The position numbers were made by a program, and so were the translations under genes. Source: an uncultured Alphaproteobacteria bacterium (GTDB taxonomy: Bacteria; Pseudomonadota; Alphaproteobacteria; Rhodobacterales; Rhodobacteraceae). Taken from it: a DNA stretch of 64,000 nucleotides. The notes beneath the pieces were generated by a model. The model searched no databases. It saw only the letters and a list, made by a program, of their open reading frames with translations, and was not told where the DNA came from. Positions within the stretch are counted from its first letter, which is position 1. Each line of letters opens with the position of its first letter. Below are positions 43,077 to 56,183 of the stretch, in pieces. The stretch spans positions 124,001-188,000 of the forward strand of contig CACBAM010000003.1 in NCBI GenBank assembly GCA_902537215.1. Reading direction: 5' to 3'.

Positions 43077-44096
43077 AACGTTCGGTAAGTCTTGATTTTC
43101 GCTTTTAAACCAAACAGGAATAGGTAAATTTTTTTCTTTTAGAAATTCAATATTAAAAAGTTTGGACTTATATCTCTGGCTATGATCACACAGTATCGTA
43201 ACAATGGTGTGGCCGGGTCCAAGCTCTTTAGCCATTTTAATCGCTCCACAGATGTTTATCCCAGATGATGTGCCAAGGCTCAGACCCTCTTCAATTATAA
43301 GAGCGTAAATGATTTTTAGCGCTTCATCATCTTTAATATTATAGCTGAAGTCAGGTTTTAGACCTTCTAAATTTTTAGTAATACGTCCTTGACCAATACC
43401 CTCAGTAATTGATGAACCTTCAGATTTTAAAATTCCATCAGTATAATGTTTAAAGAGAGCTGATCCGTCGGGATCAGCCAATCCAATTTTTATATTGGAG
43501 TTTCTCTGTTTCAATCCAATGCTAACACCTGCTAAGGTTCCTCCGGTTCCAACAGAACAGATAAAACCGTCAATCTTCCCATTTGTTTGCTCAAAAATTT
43601 CCTGACTTGTATTTTTGATATGTGCTTTTCTATTGTTTAAGTTATCAAATTGATTTGCCCAAAAAGCGCCTGTCTTTGAAATCTTATTTAATTCAGAGGC
43701 TAATCGTTCGGAGTATCTGATATAATTATTTGGGTCGCTATATGGCTTTGCAGGTACCTCTACCAATTTAGCACCTAGCATTTTCAAGGCTTCTTTTTTT
43801 TCTTCCGATTGTGTTTCTGGTATGACTATTACCGATTTAAAACCATAGAAACTAGCTACGAGAGAAAGACCAATCCCGGTATTCCCCGCTGTTCCTTCAA
43901 CTATTGATCCACCTGGACCAATATCTTTAGAGGCAATTGCTTGTTTTATTATTTCCAAGGCGGCTCTATCTTTGACCGATTGGCCTGGGTTTAAAAATTC
44001 TGCTTTACCAAAAATATTACAACCAGTTTCTTCTGATGCCTTTTCAAGTTTTATAAGAGGTGTATTACCGATGAGGTCTACAACTTGTCTTTTCAT
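43068..44096 (-). CDS. Cysteine synthase-like PLP enzyme
   Basis: 342 residues from the ATG at 44096. PLP lysine in PGQSVKDRAA, substrate loop EGTAGNTGIGLS, and phosphate-binding VGTGGTLAG. It makes cysteine from O-acetylserine and sulfide or carries out a related beta-replacement. The sequence is nearer to the CysK side than to cystathionine beta-synthase. Overlaps the TauE-like gene at the 3' end by nine bases. Confidence 0.9.
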   Translation of the reverse strand: MKRQVVDLIGNTPLIKLEKASEETGCNIFGKAEFLNPGQSVKDRAALEIIKQAIASKDIGPGGSIVEGTAGNTGIGLSLVASFYGFKSVIVIPETQSEEKKEALKMLGAKLVEVPAKPYSDPNNYIRYSERLASELNKISKTGAFWANQFDNLNNRKAHIKNTSQEIFEQTNGKIDGFICSVGTGGTLAGVSIGLKQRNSNIKIGLADPDGSALFKHYTDGILKSEGSSITEGIGQGRITKNLEGLKPDFSYNIKDDEALKIIYALIIEEGLSLGTSSGINICGAIKMAKELGPGHTIVTILCDHSQRYKSKLFNIEFLKEKNLPIPVWFKSENQDLPNVLI

Positions 44097-44153
44097 CAAA
44101 CCCAAACTCCCGTATTTTTATAAAATATACAAATCATTACATATTATTTTTAA

Positions 44154-47500
<3,347 letters not shown>

Positions 47501-47526
47501 CTAAATCAATTTTGGACAGATTTTTA

Positions 47527-47817
47527 TTAAGAGTTAATTACGTCTTTCAGAGCTTTTGCAATAGTGACTTTAACTACCCTATCAGCCGGTTTTTTCATTT
47601 GCTCGCCTGTAGCAGGATTCCTAACCATTCTTTCAGGTCTAGCTCTACAAAAAAACTTTCCAACACTTGGAACTGTTACTGCACCACCTGCGGCTACCTC
47701 TTTGGTAATAATGCCTGATAATGCATCTAACATTCTGTTGGAAGATGCCTTATCGGATCCTGTCGCGTCTGCTAACGCCGATACAAGCTGTGCCTTTGTC
47801 ATCGGTTTTTGTGTCAT
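47527..47817 (-). CDS. hup: Nucleoid protein HU
   Basis: 96 residues. Strings KAQLVSALADATGSDKA and the DNA-binding arm FFCRARPERMVRNPATGEQM. The arm has an RNPATG core, as in HU. Binds and bends DNA as a dimer. Single gene here, with a possible downstream EamA cotranscript. Confidence 0.93.
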   Translation of the reverse strand: MTQKPMTKAQLVSALADATGSDKASSNRMLDALSGIITKEVAAGGAVTVPSVGKFFCRARPERMVRNPATGEQMKKPADRVVKVTIAKALKDVINS

Positions 47818-47893
47818 AATGTACCCTTAAAGTTATATTTATATCAAAGAATCAAACCATCTTTTTGACCAAAAATCAAATAATATCAAAAAA

Positions 47894-47922
47894 AAACCCA
47901 CTCGTTAAAAACGAGTGGGTTT
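47894..47922 (-). terminator. Terminator of the glnK-amtB operon
   Basis: A 13-bp stem AAACCCACTCGTT / AACGAGTGGGTTT with a 3-nt loop, 25 bp after the amtB stop; on the minus strand a long T run follows. Strong intrinsic terminator; the A/T symmetry could also serve plus-strand transcripts. Confidence 0.88.
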
Positions 47923-47946
47923 AGGAGGAGAAACTATTTCTTAAGA

Positions 47947-49263
47947 TTACTTAGAAAAATCTGGATAAGCTTCGATTCCTAGCTCAGTCTTATCAAGTCC
48001 TTCTACTTCACTCTCTTCACTTACTTTTGCGCCCATCAGCATATCTAAAATCATCCATGCAATATATGAAACGACGAAAGTGAACAGGCAGATGGATACC
48101 GTACCAAGTAATTGGGTGCCAAACGAAGCATCCGAATTAGAAAGAACCACAGCAAGGGTTCCCCAAATTCCGGCTATACCGTGTACTGATATTGCGCCTA
48201 CTACATCGTCTATCTTTAGTCTATCGAGTAGCGGTACTGAGAATACAATTATTACTCCACCGATAGCACCTATAATTGTAGCAAGCCCTAACGAAGGCAT
48301 TAGAGGCTCAGCGGTTATAGATACAAGACCTGCTAACGCGCCGTTTAATACCATGGTTAAGTCAGCTTTGCCGTACATAATTTGGGTTAAAATGAGAGCT
48401 GCGACTGCACCTCCAGCAGCTGCAGTATTGGTGTTCGCAAATATTCTGGATACATCAGCAACATCACCAATTGTTCCCATAGCTAATTGTGAGCCGCCAT
48501 TGAAACCAAACCATCCTAACCAGAGGATAAACATCCCTAGCGTTGCAAGTGGCAAGTTTGAACCAGGCATTGGTATGACAGATCCATCATCTTTATATCT
48601 TCCATGTCTGGCACCAATCACCATTGCACCGGCTAAAGCAGCTGCCGCACCCGTTGCGTGCACGACTGTTGATCCAGCAAAATCTGAAAAGCCAGCTTCT
48701 GATAGCCAACCGCCACCCCACTGCCATGAAGCGCTTATTGGGTAGAAGATTCCCGTTAACACTATGGTGAAGATCAAAAAGGGCCAAAGCTTTACACGTT
48801 CTGCTACTGTACCAGAAACTATTGAGGCAGTAGCGGCACAAAACATTAATTGAAAGAAAAAATCAGACCCAACCGACGCATATGTTAGGTCCACGCCGTC
48901 AGCACCAACACCAGCAGGCTCTAGACCCGTTAGCGAGAAACCTCCCATCCATCCGTTGATAATCCAACCATCGCCAGGATACATTAAGTTAAATCCGACA
49001 ATGAAATATGCGATTGAGGCGAGAGAGAACAGCGCAACATTCTTTAAAAGTTGTGTAGATGCATTCTTCGATCTTACCAATCCCGTTTCCAGCATTGCAA
49101 AACCAGCGGCCATCCACATCACCAAAAAGCCGCCTATTAGGAATAACAACGTATTAAATATAAAATACCCAGACTCGCTGTAGTCTTGGGTATGTCCATC
49201 TGCGAACAATGTTGTCGAAGATAAACCTAGCACAGCAGTGCTCAAAAATAATAATTTAGACAT
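47947..49263 (-). CDS. amtB: Ammonium transporter AmtB
   Basis: 438 residues from the ATG at 49263, with a cleavable signal (LLFLSTAVLGLSSTTLFADG) and eleven expected helices. Strings: MWMAAGFAMLETGLVRSKN, DFAGSTVVHATGAAAALAGA and WLGWFGFNGGSQ. Conducts ammonium across the inner membrane. Lies 28 bp after glnK, the usual pairing, so GlnK blocks it when nitrogen is ample. Confidence 0.96.
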   Translation of the reverse strand: MSKLLFLSTAVLGLSSTTLFADGHTQDYSESGYFIFNTLLFLIGGFLVMWMAAGFAMLETGLVRSKNASTQLLKNVALFSLASIAYFIVGFNLMYPGDGWIINGWMGGFSLTGLEPAGVGADGVDLTYASVGSDFFFQLMFCAATASIVSGTVAERVKLWPFLIFTIVLTGIFYPISASWQWGGGWLSEAGFSDFAGSTVVHATGAAAALAGAMVIGARHGRYKDDGSVIPMPGSNLPLATLGMFILWLGWFGFNGGSQLAMGTIGDVADVSRIFANTNTAAAGGAVAALILTQIMYGKADLTMVLNGALAGLVSITAEPLMPSLGLATIIGAIGGVIIVFSVPLLDRLKIDDVVGAISVHGIAGIWGTLAVVLSNSDASFGTQLLGTVSICLFTFVVSYIAWMILDMLMGAKVSEESEVEGLDKTELGIEAYPDFSK

Positions 49264-49291
49264 TATTTGCTCTTTCTTTTTAAACATAGGG

Positions 49292-49630
49292 TTAAATTGC
49301 GTCATCATTTTTTTCGTCAGTCCTTATACGCAGGGCAGACTCAATGGGAGAAACAAAAATTTTACCATCGCCTATCTTTCCTGTTTTGGCGACCTCACTA
49401 ATGGTCTCAACAGTTTTGGAGGCATCCTTATCTGCTACCACTATTTCTAATTTTAATTTTGGAACAAAGCTAACGGTATATTCCGCACCTCTGTAAACCT
49501 CGGAATGGCCATCTTGCCTTCCGTAACCTTTTACTTCTGAAACCATAAGGCCCTGGATGCCTATATCTTTCAATGCATCACGAACCTCTTCCAGTTTGAA
49601 AGGTTTAATAACTGCTATTATAAGTTTCAT
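49292..49630 (-). CDS. glnK: Nitrogen regulatory protein PII (GlnK)
   Basis: 112 residues from the ATG at 49630 (AAGGAG upstream), exactly the PII length; the open frame beyond is not used. T-loop GYGRQDGHSEVYRGAEYTVS with the uridylylated tyrosine, and B-loop KTGKIGDGKIFV. Senses 2-oxoglutarate and ATP/ADP and controls AmtB. Confidence 0.96.
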   Translation of the reverse strand: MKLIIAVIKPFKLEEVRDALKDIGIQGLMVSEVKGYGRQDGHSEVYRGAEYTVSFVPKLKLEIVVADKDASKTVETISEVAKTGKIGDGKIFVSPIESALRIRTDEKNDDAI

Positions 49631-49877
49631 TAAGTCTCCTTTCGCAATTACAATTTGTTGATGCAACTTTTAGGTGATGATTGAAAAATAGAAACGGCAA
49701 TTTTTTACATTGAAGCTGAATTTTCTAACAAATGTAGAAATTTGATTAATAATTGAGCAAAAAAATTCAATTGGTTAAAATTTAGGCAAAAAAAGTACGT
49801 TTTTTTATTAAATAGTCTTGGGTTTACAAAGATTTTTTCACAGGGTAATTGTTGTTAGACAAAAATTTAATTCAGTC

Positions 49878-51893
49878 ATGAGTACAATTTTAAGAAAAAC
49901 ATTAAAATACTTACTTTGGGTGTCCTTGAATGTGGCTATGATAGTTTTTTTAATGCTGTTTATAGCGGTAGTCAATTATGTAAATAAGCTACCACCAATT
50001 GCCACACTTTTAGATGATAGAAAAAGAGGGTCGGTAACACTTCTAGATAGAAATAATGATGTTTTTGCTTGGCGCGGAAACCAATTTGGTGGCATTTTAA
50101 AATCGAAAAGTTTGAATCGTGTTCTGCATGACGCAATAATATCTGTGGAGGATAGATCTTTCTACTCTCATTACGGAATTTCAATAAGGGGAATTCTGGG
50201 CGCAATAAGAATAAATTTAAGAGAGGGAAGAGGACCCTTTTCCGGTCATGGGGGTTCAACCATTACTCAACAAGTAGCGAAGATACTTTGCCTTTTACAA
50301 GGTGATTCCAATACTCAAAAACATTGCAGGCGATCAACTATTTCTAGAAAATTGCTTGAGATACCTTTTGCTTTAGCTTTAGAGTATGCATATTCTAAAG
50401 AAGATATTCTTTCCATTTACTTAAATAGAGTATATTTGGGTTCTGGTGCATATGGATTTGAGGCTGCATCAGAGAGATATTTTAATAAAAATTCATCTGA
50501 GCTTTCAATAGGTGAAGCTGCACTTTTAGCTGGTCTGTTAAAAGCTCCCTCAAGGTATTCGCCGATAAATAACAAAAAACTCTCACAAGCCAGAGCGCTT
50601 ACCGTATTAAAAATAATGAGAGATCAGAAATTGATTTCGATTAAAGATTTTAATAAGGCTGCAAAAGCGCTTCCTACAATAGAAAAGAATAACATCAATG
50701 AGATCGGTTCTTATTACGCTGATTGGATAATGCAAGATGCACCCCAAGAAATAACAAAACAAAGTAAAGAAGACATCATTATAAGAACATACTTTGACCC
50801 CAAAATTCAGAAAGAAGTAGATGATACAATATCGTCCTTCTTGGAAACACAAATTATGTCGGATTCGACAGCACAAATTGCAGTCGTTGTTATGTCTGCA
50901 GATGGACGTGTGAGAGCAATGAGTGGCGGAAGACCTTCAGAGAAAATTCCGGGACAATTTAATAGAGCTTATCAGGCTAAACGACAACCAGGATCAGCTT
51001 TTAAACCCTTCGTTTATGGAGCTGCTCTAGACCTTGGTATCTCGCCTAACACAGTGCTTATGGATGAGCCTGTGACAATCGTTTTTGGTAAAAACAATTA
51101 CAAGGAATATTCTCCTAAAAATTACGATAATAGGTATCTTGGCCCAGTTACTATGGAAGAAGCGTTTTCAAAATCTCTAAATACAGTTGCAGTAAAGGTA
51201 GGAGATAAAATTGGTATAAATAGAGTAAAAACTTTAGCTAAAGAGTTAGGGATAGAAACAGCTATACCCAATGAACCTTCAATAGCTTTGGGATCGTCTG
51301 AGGTAAATTTAATAGAGCTTACCTCTGCTTATGCAGGAATTTTAAATAATGGTATAAGAGTTTACCCCAAGGGATGGAGATACTTAAGTATCAAGGAAAC
51401 CAACGAGGTAATTATCAGGGAAGGTTCTGAGCCAGGGTTTCGAGTATTTTCCAAGCTGGCCGCGCAGACACTAAAATATCTTATGTTTTCGAGTGTAGAA
51501 AATGGAACAGGTAAAAATGCATCTGTTTCAGAATGGCAAATAGCTGGCAAAACAGGCACGAGTCAATCTTTCAGAGACGCATGGTTTGTTGGTTTTTCGA
51601 ATAATTATGTCATTGGTGTATGGATGGGCAATGATGACAATCAACCATTGAAAAACGTAAATGGGGGTGGTTTGCCAGCAAAGATATTTTCCAAGATAAT
51701 GACAAAAATAAGCTCCCAACTTTTTTCAAAAAAGGAAATAGCAATGATCTCACCTGATCAGTTTGATACGTTAAGAAATTATGATGAGACAACAACAAAA
51801 TTTCAGTTTCAATCTAAAGGTGATGCGGATCGAAAAACACAAAATTCTTCTCTTATCGGAGGCTTGATCAGGGCTCTTTTATGGGGTGACTAA
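49878..51893 (+). CDS. Class A penicillin-binding protein (PBP1-type)
   Basis: 671 residues from the ATG at 49878; an in-frame TTG at 49818 is disfavoured. One N-terminal membrane helix (about residues 10-35), a glycosyltransferase domain (VEDRSFYSHYGIS, HGGSTITQQVAK), and a transpeptidase domain with SxxK in GSAFKPF, SxN in SKSLNTVAVK, and KTG in AGKTGTSQ. It polymerises and cross-links peptidoglycan. All catalytic motifs are intact. Confidence 0.94.
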   Translation: MSTILRKTLKYLLWVSLNVAMIVFLMLFIAVVNYVNKLPPIATLLDDRKRGSVTLLDRNNDVFAWRGNQFGGILKSKSLNRVLHDAIISVEDRSFYSHYGISIRGILGAIRINLREGRGPFSGHGGSTITQQVAKILCLLQGDSNTQKHCRRSTISRKLLEIPFALALEYAYSKEDILSIYLNRVYLGSGAYGFEAASERYFNKNSSELSIGEAALLAGLLKAPSRYSPINNKKLSQARALTVLKIMRDQKLISIKDFNKAAKALPTIEKNNINEIGSYYADWIMQDAPQEITKQSKEDIIIRTYFDPKIQKEVDDTISSFLETQIMSDSTAQIAVVVMSADGRVRAMSGGRPSEKIPGQFNRAYQAKRQPGSAFKPFVYGAALDLGISPNTVLMDEPVTIVFGKNNYKEYSPKNYDNRYLGPVTMEEAFSKSLNTVAVKVGDKIGINRVKTLAKELGIETAIPNEPSIALGSSEVNLIELTSAYAGILNNGIRVYPKGWRYLSIKETNEVIIREGSEPGFRVFSKLAAQTLKYLMFSSVENGTGKNASVSEWQIAGKTGTSQSFRDAWFVGFSNNYVIGVWMGNDDNQPLKNVNGGGLPAKIFSKIMTKISSQLFSKKEIAMISPDQFDTLRNYDETTTKFQFQSKGDADRKTQNSSLIGGLIRALLWGD

Positions 51894-51896
51894 GGT

Positions 51897-52496
51897 CTAT
51901 TCGTTGGAAATAGCTTGAATAAGGTCATCAATAGACCCCTCAAATTTCTTTAATTTTGATCTGAATTCCTGTCTCTCAGTTGAAAGCATTGAAATCCCCT
52001 CTACTCTCAAGTCAACCAACTTTAAAGATCCACTTCCATCTGATACTTGCCACACTACTTTTAAAGAAGGATTGCCTGGCACTATAACTATTGAAGATAC
52101 AAGCACTCCAGCTTTTGTCAGAGTATCACGACTTTTCGTGATTTCTAGCGTAGTACCTTTAAATTCTGAAAATTGCCTTCCATATTTATTAGAAACATAT
52201 GTTTTAAATACACTAATAAATCGCTTTCTTTGATCGCTGTTAGCCTGACGCCAGCTTTTTCCTAGAACTGCCCTCGCTATGATAGGAATATCAACATATT
52301 TTTGAAAAAGGTTTTTAAGCTCTATTTTTTGCTCATCAATAGATAGCTCTTTCATTGATGTTGCAACTAAGTCGTTGTAAAGATTTCCAACCAACTGCTG
52401 TGATTGAATTATTCTATCTGCATATAATTTCTGGAAACTGAATAAATTCAAAAGAAATAGAACACAAAATAAAAATGATTTTAGTGAAATGTGCAT
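51897..52496 (-). CDS. mlaC: MlaC-type phospholipid-binding periplasmic protein
   Basis: 199 residues with a signal peptide (FLFCVLFLLNLFSFQKLYA). Core strings: AVLGKSWRQANSDQRKRFIS and VDLRVEGISMLSTERQEF, typical of the MlaC/Ttg2D fold. It ferries phospholipids across the periplasm. No mlaA, B, D, E or F is beside it in this window. Convergent with the PBP gene (3 bp gap). Confidence 0.87.
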   Translation of the reverse strand: MHISLKSFLFCVLFLLNLFSFQKLYADRIIQSQQLVGNLYNDLVATSMKELSIDEQKIELKNLFQKYVDIPIIARAVLGKSWRQANSDQRKRFISVFKTYVSNKYGRQFSEFKGTTLEITKSRDTLTKAGVLVSSIVIVPGNPSLKVVWQVSDGSGSLKLVDLRVEGISMLSTERQEFRSKLKKFEGSIDDLIQAISNE

Positions 52497-52522
52497 ATGA
52501 TTAGCTTATATACGAATTAAGT

Positions 52523-53404
52523 TTATTCTTTCTCTTTAAACTTTACGGGAACCTTTAGGTATGAAACTCCGTTACGTTCTGGTGGAGGCATTTCTCCTGC
52601 GCGCATGTTTACTTGTATCGATGGCACTATAAGTTTAGGTGCCCCAAGACGCGAGTCTTTCTCTTCTCTTATTTTTACAAACTCTTCTTCATTGATACCA
52701 TCTTTTACATGCGGGTTTAACTTTCTCTGTTTTTCCACGGTAGATTTCCATTGATAATTTTTTCGATTATCGGTCAAATAGTCATGACACATCCAAAGAT
52801 TTGTATTTTCAGGGTAATTTAAAATTCGTCTTATTGACTTAAAGAGATCACGAGCATTGCCTCCCGGAAAGTCGCATCTAGCAGTACCGAAATCATGCAT
52901 AAAAAGTGTATCACCCACAAAAATATTATCCTCGATTTTATAAGAACCACACGCTGGTGTATGGCCTGGTGTAAAAATATACTCACAATTTAAATTGCCA
53001 ATGCTAAACTTCTCACCATCTTCAAAAAGGTGATCAAACTGCGAACCATCTTTTCTAAAACCTCTCTCAGTATTATAAATAACACCAAAAGTATGCTGTA
53101 CCTTTGTTATATTTTTACCAATGGCAACTGGTACCTCGAACTTCTCCTTAAAGTATGGGGCTGCAGATAAATGGTCAGCATGTACATGTGTTTCGAGGAT
53201 CCAAGCAGGTTTTAAGTTTTCTGTTTGTATGTATTGTATTACAGAGTCAGCGTGTTCTGTGTCTAAACTACCGTCTGCATGATCATAGTCTAGACAACTA
53301 TCAATTATCGCAGCACGTTTTGTTTCATTGTCACTAACGACGTAGCAAATGGTATTTGTAGATTGATGGAAAAAAGCTTTAATCTCAGTGTTTGTATTTT
53401 TCAT
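52523..53404 (-). CDS. Metallo-beta-lactamase-fold protein, persulfide dioxygenase-like
   Basis: 293 residues. Metal motif ETHVHADHLSA, then TPGHTPACGSY and VGDTLFM, the pattern of ETHE1/BLH-type proteins that oxidise glutathione persulfide. It could also be a glyoxalase II relative. Upstream of it on the opposite strand is ridA. Confidence 0.82.
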   Translation of the reverse strand: MKNTNTEIKAFFHQSTNTICYVVSDNETKRAAIIDSCLDYDHADGSLDTEHADSVIQYIQTENLKPAWILETHVHADHLSAAPYFKEKFEVPVAIGKNITKVQHTFGVIYNTERGFRKDGSQFDHLFEDGEKFSIGNLNCEYIFTPGHTPACGSYKIEDNIFVGDTLFMHDFGTARCDFPGGNARDLFKSIRRILNYPENTNLWMCHDYLTDNRKNYQWKSTVEKQRKLNPHVKDGINEEEFVKIREEKDSRLGAPKLIVPSIQVNMRAGEMPPPERNGVSYLKVPVKFKEKE

Positions 53405-53497
53405 TAAATACCTTTTTGTTTATAAAGATTAAGGAATTATGTATAAATAGTTATCATTAGTATACCTAAACATTTGATTTTTTGAAAGGATTGAAAA

Positions 53498-53956
53498 ATG
53501 GACATCAATGCAACACTTATCGACAAAGGTATAGTATTACCCGACGCACCACCACCTGCTGCTAACTACATACCTTACGTAAAGATTGGCAAACTGGTTT
53601 TTGTATCTGGACAAGTGTCTCAAAATGAAAATGGCTTTATTAAAGGAGTTTTAGGTAAAGATCTTAATGTTAAAGAAGGATATGATGCAGCAAGACAATG
53701 CGCCATTTCGTTGCTGGCGCAATTGAAAAGTGCGGTAAATGGAGACTTAAATAAAGTGACCAAAGTTGTGAAGCTTGGTGGTTTTGTAAATTCTGCGCCA
53801 AATTTCACCGAGCAACCTAGCGTTATCAATGGAGCGTCTGATCTTTTAGTTGAATTATTAGGTGAGAAAGGAAGGCATGCTCGAACGGCGGTTGGCGCAA
53901 ATCTACCACTTGGAGTTGCGGTTGAAATCGATGGAATATTTGAAGTAGAATCCTAG
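53498..53956 (+). CDS. RidA-family enamine/imine deaminase
   Basis: 152 residues. Strings: YVKIGKLVFVSGQVSQ, VVKLGGFVNSAPNF and the arginine-containing HARTAVGANLPLGVAVEI, the RidA/YjgF active-site region. Hydrolyses reactive 2-aminoacrylate. First of a run of plus-strand genes closely spaced with the following phosphodiesterase. Confidence 0.9.
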   Translation: MDINATLIDKGIVLPDAPPPAANYIPYVKIGKLVFVSGQVSQNENGFIKGVLGKDLNVKEGYDAARQCAISLLAQLKSAVNGDLNKVTKVVKLGGFVNSAPNFTEQPSVINGASDLLVELLGEKGRHARTAVGANLPLGVAVEIDGIFEVES

Positions 53957-53958
53957 CC

Positions 53959-54726
53959 TTGAGGAACCCCCACAGCTTCTTGACTGAAAGGCCTTTTGCG
54001 CACCGAGGCTTTCATTCAAGGTCATTGAAAGGTTCTAAAACAGTTCCGGAAAACTCTCTGGAAGCGTTTAGGCTAGCTATTGCGAAAAACTACTCAATTG
54101 AAATGGACATACATTTTACCAAGGATTTTAAAATAATCGTTTTTCATGATTTTTTTCTTGGTCGGCTTACAACAAAAACGGGCTTTGTTTTTAATAAAAA
54201 TTTAAGTTACATAAAAAAAGCAAAGCTATCTAACAATGAAAAAGTGCCCACTATAGAAGAGGTCTTTAATTTAGTAAACGGCCGTGTGCCCATACTATTA
54301 GAAATCAAATACTCCAAGTACATTAAAAAAAACTTGAATATGTTCACAAGGGTTCTCGAAGAGAAACTTGAAAGCTACAAGGGCCCTGTTGCTCTGATGT
54401 CTTTCAATTCAGATCTAATAAAATACATCAGAAAAAGAAATGTGTTTGGAAGGTTCCCTATAGGTCTAACTACAAGTTTTCCAAAAATTGAGAGTATTAG
54501 TAGCAAGCTTAAAAATAACAAAATTGAAAATGAAATAGTTGCTAATAGCTTACAGTTTATCTCTCAGGATTGGAAGGGGATAAAAAATATCAGAGTTAAA
54601 AGGTTAAAAAAATTAAATATTGCAATTTTATCATGGACAATTACTTCAAGAGTGATCGAAGAGAGTCTGAAGGGATTAGCAGATAATATCACATTTGAAT
54701 ATTATGAGCCTGATCTAACAGAGTAA
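53959..54726 (+). CDS. Glycerophosphodiester phosphodiesterase
   Basis: 255 residues from a TTG two bases after the ridA stop. Catalytic HRGFHSRS, PENSLEAFRLA and EMDIHFTKDFKIIVFHD match GDPD enzymes; a later LLEIK strand is also present. It yields glycerol 3-phosphate from phospholipid head-group diesters. No signal peptide, so cytoplasmic. Possibly phosphorus salvage, though no Pho box is seen here. Confidence 0.88.
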   Translation: MRNPHSFLTERPFAHRGFHSRSLKGSKTVPENSLEAFRLAIAKNYSIEMDIHFTKDFKIIVFHDFFLGRLTTKTGFVFNKNLSYIKKAKLSNNEKVPTIEEVFNLVNGRVPILLEIKYSKYIKKNLNMFTRVLEEKLESYKGPVALMSFNSDLIKYIRKRNVFGRFPIGLTTSFPKIESISSKLKNNKIENEIVANSLQFISQDWKGIKNIRVKRLKKLNIAILSWTITSRVIEESLKGLADNITFEYYEPDLTE

Positions 54727-54745
54727 AGATTGCAAAGGTAAGATA

Positions 54746-55906
54746 TTGGAAACTGCAATTTGCACAACTATAAAGTCTATTTCAAGAGACGAATGGGAAG
54801 CATGCCGTTCTAGCAGGGCAGGTGGTGATCCTTTCCTGTCATATGATTTTTTTTTTCTTTTGGAAACTAGCAATTCTGTAGGACCTAAAACCGGTTGGAT
54901 TCCTTTTTACATAATTTTTAAAGAAAAAAATATCGTAGTAGGAATAATCATAAGTTTTTTAAAAAATCATTCCCAAGGAGAGTATGTTTTTGATCATAGT
55001 TGGGCAGATGCCTATGAGAGATCAGGGGGAAATTACTATCCAAAACTACAGGTAGCGGTACCATTTACTCCCGTTTCAGGGGAAAGAATATTAGTACAAA
55101 GTGAATACGAAGATAAGGTTGGTGAAATGATTTCATCAGCAAAGAGGCTCGTTGAGAAAAATAATCTTTCGTCATTACATATAACTTTCTGTAGCAGAAG
55201 CTTTGTTAGCGTTGCCAAAAAAAACAATCTGCTTGTAAGAGAAGGTATTCAATATCATTGGTCTAATAGAAACTATAAATCATTTGATGATTTCTTAGGA
55301 TCATTAACGTACCGCAAGAGGAAAAATATAACAAAGGAAAGAAAACAGGCAAAGAACTTTGGTGGTGAGATTAAATCTTTAACTGGAAGTCAACTAACAG
55401 ACCTCGAGCTGGAATCATTTTGGCATTTTTATCAAAATACTGGACAGAGAAAATGGGGTTATCCTTACCTTACTAAGAATTTTTTTATGGGTCTAAAGCA
55501 AAACCTTAAAGATAACATTCTACTGGTACTGGCAAAAAAAAATGATCAGTATGTAGCGGGCGCCTTGAATTTCATAGGATCAGATTGCTTGTATGGAAGA
55601 TATTGGGGTTGCAATCAGTTTTTTCCTGCAATGCACTTTGAGCTCTGTTACTATCAAGCTATAGATTTTGCTATCGAACGAGGTTTGAAAAGGGTAGAGG
55701 CTGGTGCTCAAGGAGACCATAAGATTGCGAGAGGATACGAAGCATGTATAACATACTCAAGCCATTGGTTCCCTCATAAAGGATTTATGAACGCTGTGGA
55801 TGATTTTTTGCAGGAAGAGAAAAAAATTGTTAGCCATAGCAGCGAACAAATACAGTTTATCAGCCCATTTAAAAAAGGAGAAAAAATAGATGCCAAGAAA
55901 ACTTAG
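54746..55906 (+). CDS. GNAT-superfamily acyltransferase (FemAB-like, peptidogalycan-biosynthesis type)
   Basis: 386 residues from a TTG at 54746. The N-terminal region (GGDPFLSYDFFFLLE, then VFDHSWADAYER and QVAVPFTPVSGERIL) and the C-terminal AGAQGDHKIARGYE match a family of about 380-400 residue proteins related to FemAB. Its acceptor is unknown. The stop overlaps the pterin dehydratase start by 17 bases. Confidence 0.8.
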   Translation: METAICTTIKSISRDEWEACRSSRAGGDPFLSYDFFFLLETSNSVGPKTGWIPFYIIFKEKNIVVGIIISFLKNHSQGEYVFDHSWADAYERSGGNYYPKLQVAVPFTPVSGERILVQSEYEDKVGEMISSAKRLVEKNNLSSLHITFCSRSFVSVAKKNNLLVREGIQYHWSNRNYKSFDDFLGSLTYRKRKNITKERKQAKNFGGEIKSLTGSQLTDLELESFWHFYQNTGQRKWGYPYLTKNFFMGLKQNLKDNILLVLAKKNDQYVAGALNFIGSDCLYGRYWGCNQFFPAMHFELCYYQAIDFAIERGLKRVEAGAQGDHKIARGYEACITYSSHWFPHKGFMNAVDDFLQEEKKIVSHSSEQIQFISPFKKGEKIDAKKT

Positions 55907-56183
55907 TGATAAAGAGTTAGATGAAAAGTTTGAACATTTGCTTTCAAAAGGATGGAGTTTTTCGGAGGATAAAATCTACATCCAAAAAACCTTTGTTTTT
56001 AAAAACTTTAAGGAGGCATTTTCATGGATGTGTCGGATCGCATTTATAGCGGAGGAGATTAACCACCATCCAAACTGGACTAATGTATTTAAAACGGTCG
56101 ATATATCCCTTTCAACACATGATGCAGGTGGGTTAACAGAGCTAGATCTTAATTTTGCCAATAAGGTGGAGATGGAAACTTAA
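55890..56183 (+). CDS. phhB: Pterin-4-alpha-carbinolamine dehydratase
   Basis: 97 residues, the family length. The active-site string EEINHHPNWTNVF and later STHDAGGLTELD are classic. Dehydrates carbinolamine tetrahydropterin; may act in pterin recycling or as a small coactivator. Overlaps the upstream gene by 17 bp and the convergent peroxiredoxin gene by four. Confidence 0.92.
   Translation: MPRKLSDKELDEKFEHLLSKGWSFSEDKIYIQKTFVFKNFKEAFSWMCRIAFIAEEINHHPNWTNVFKTVDISLSTHDAGGLTELDLNFANKVEMET

Noticed and set aside
48080-48745. 221-codon open frame on the plus strand
   Set aside because: Antisense to the conserved amtB; proline/alanine-rich composition is a by-product of the opposite reading frame.
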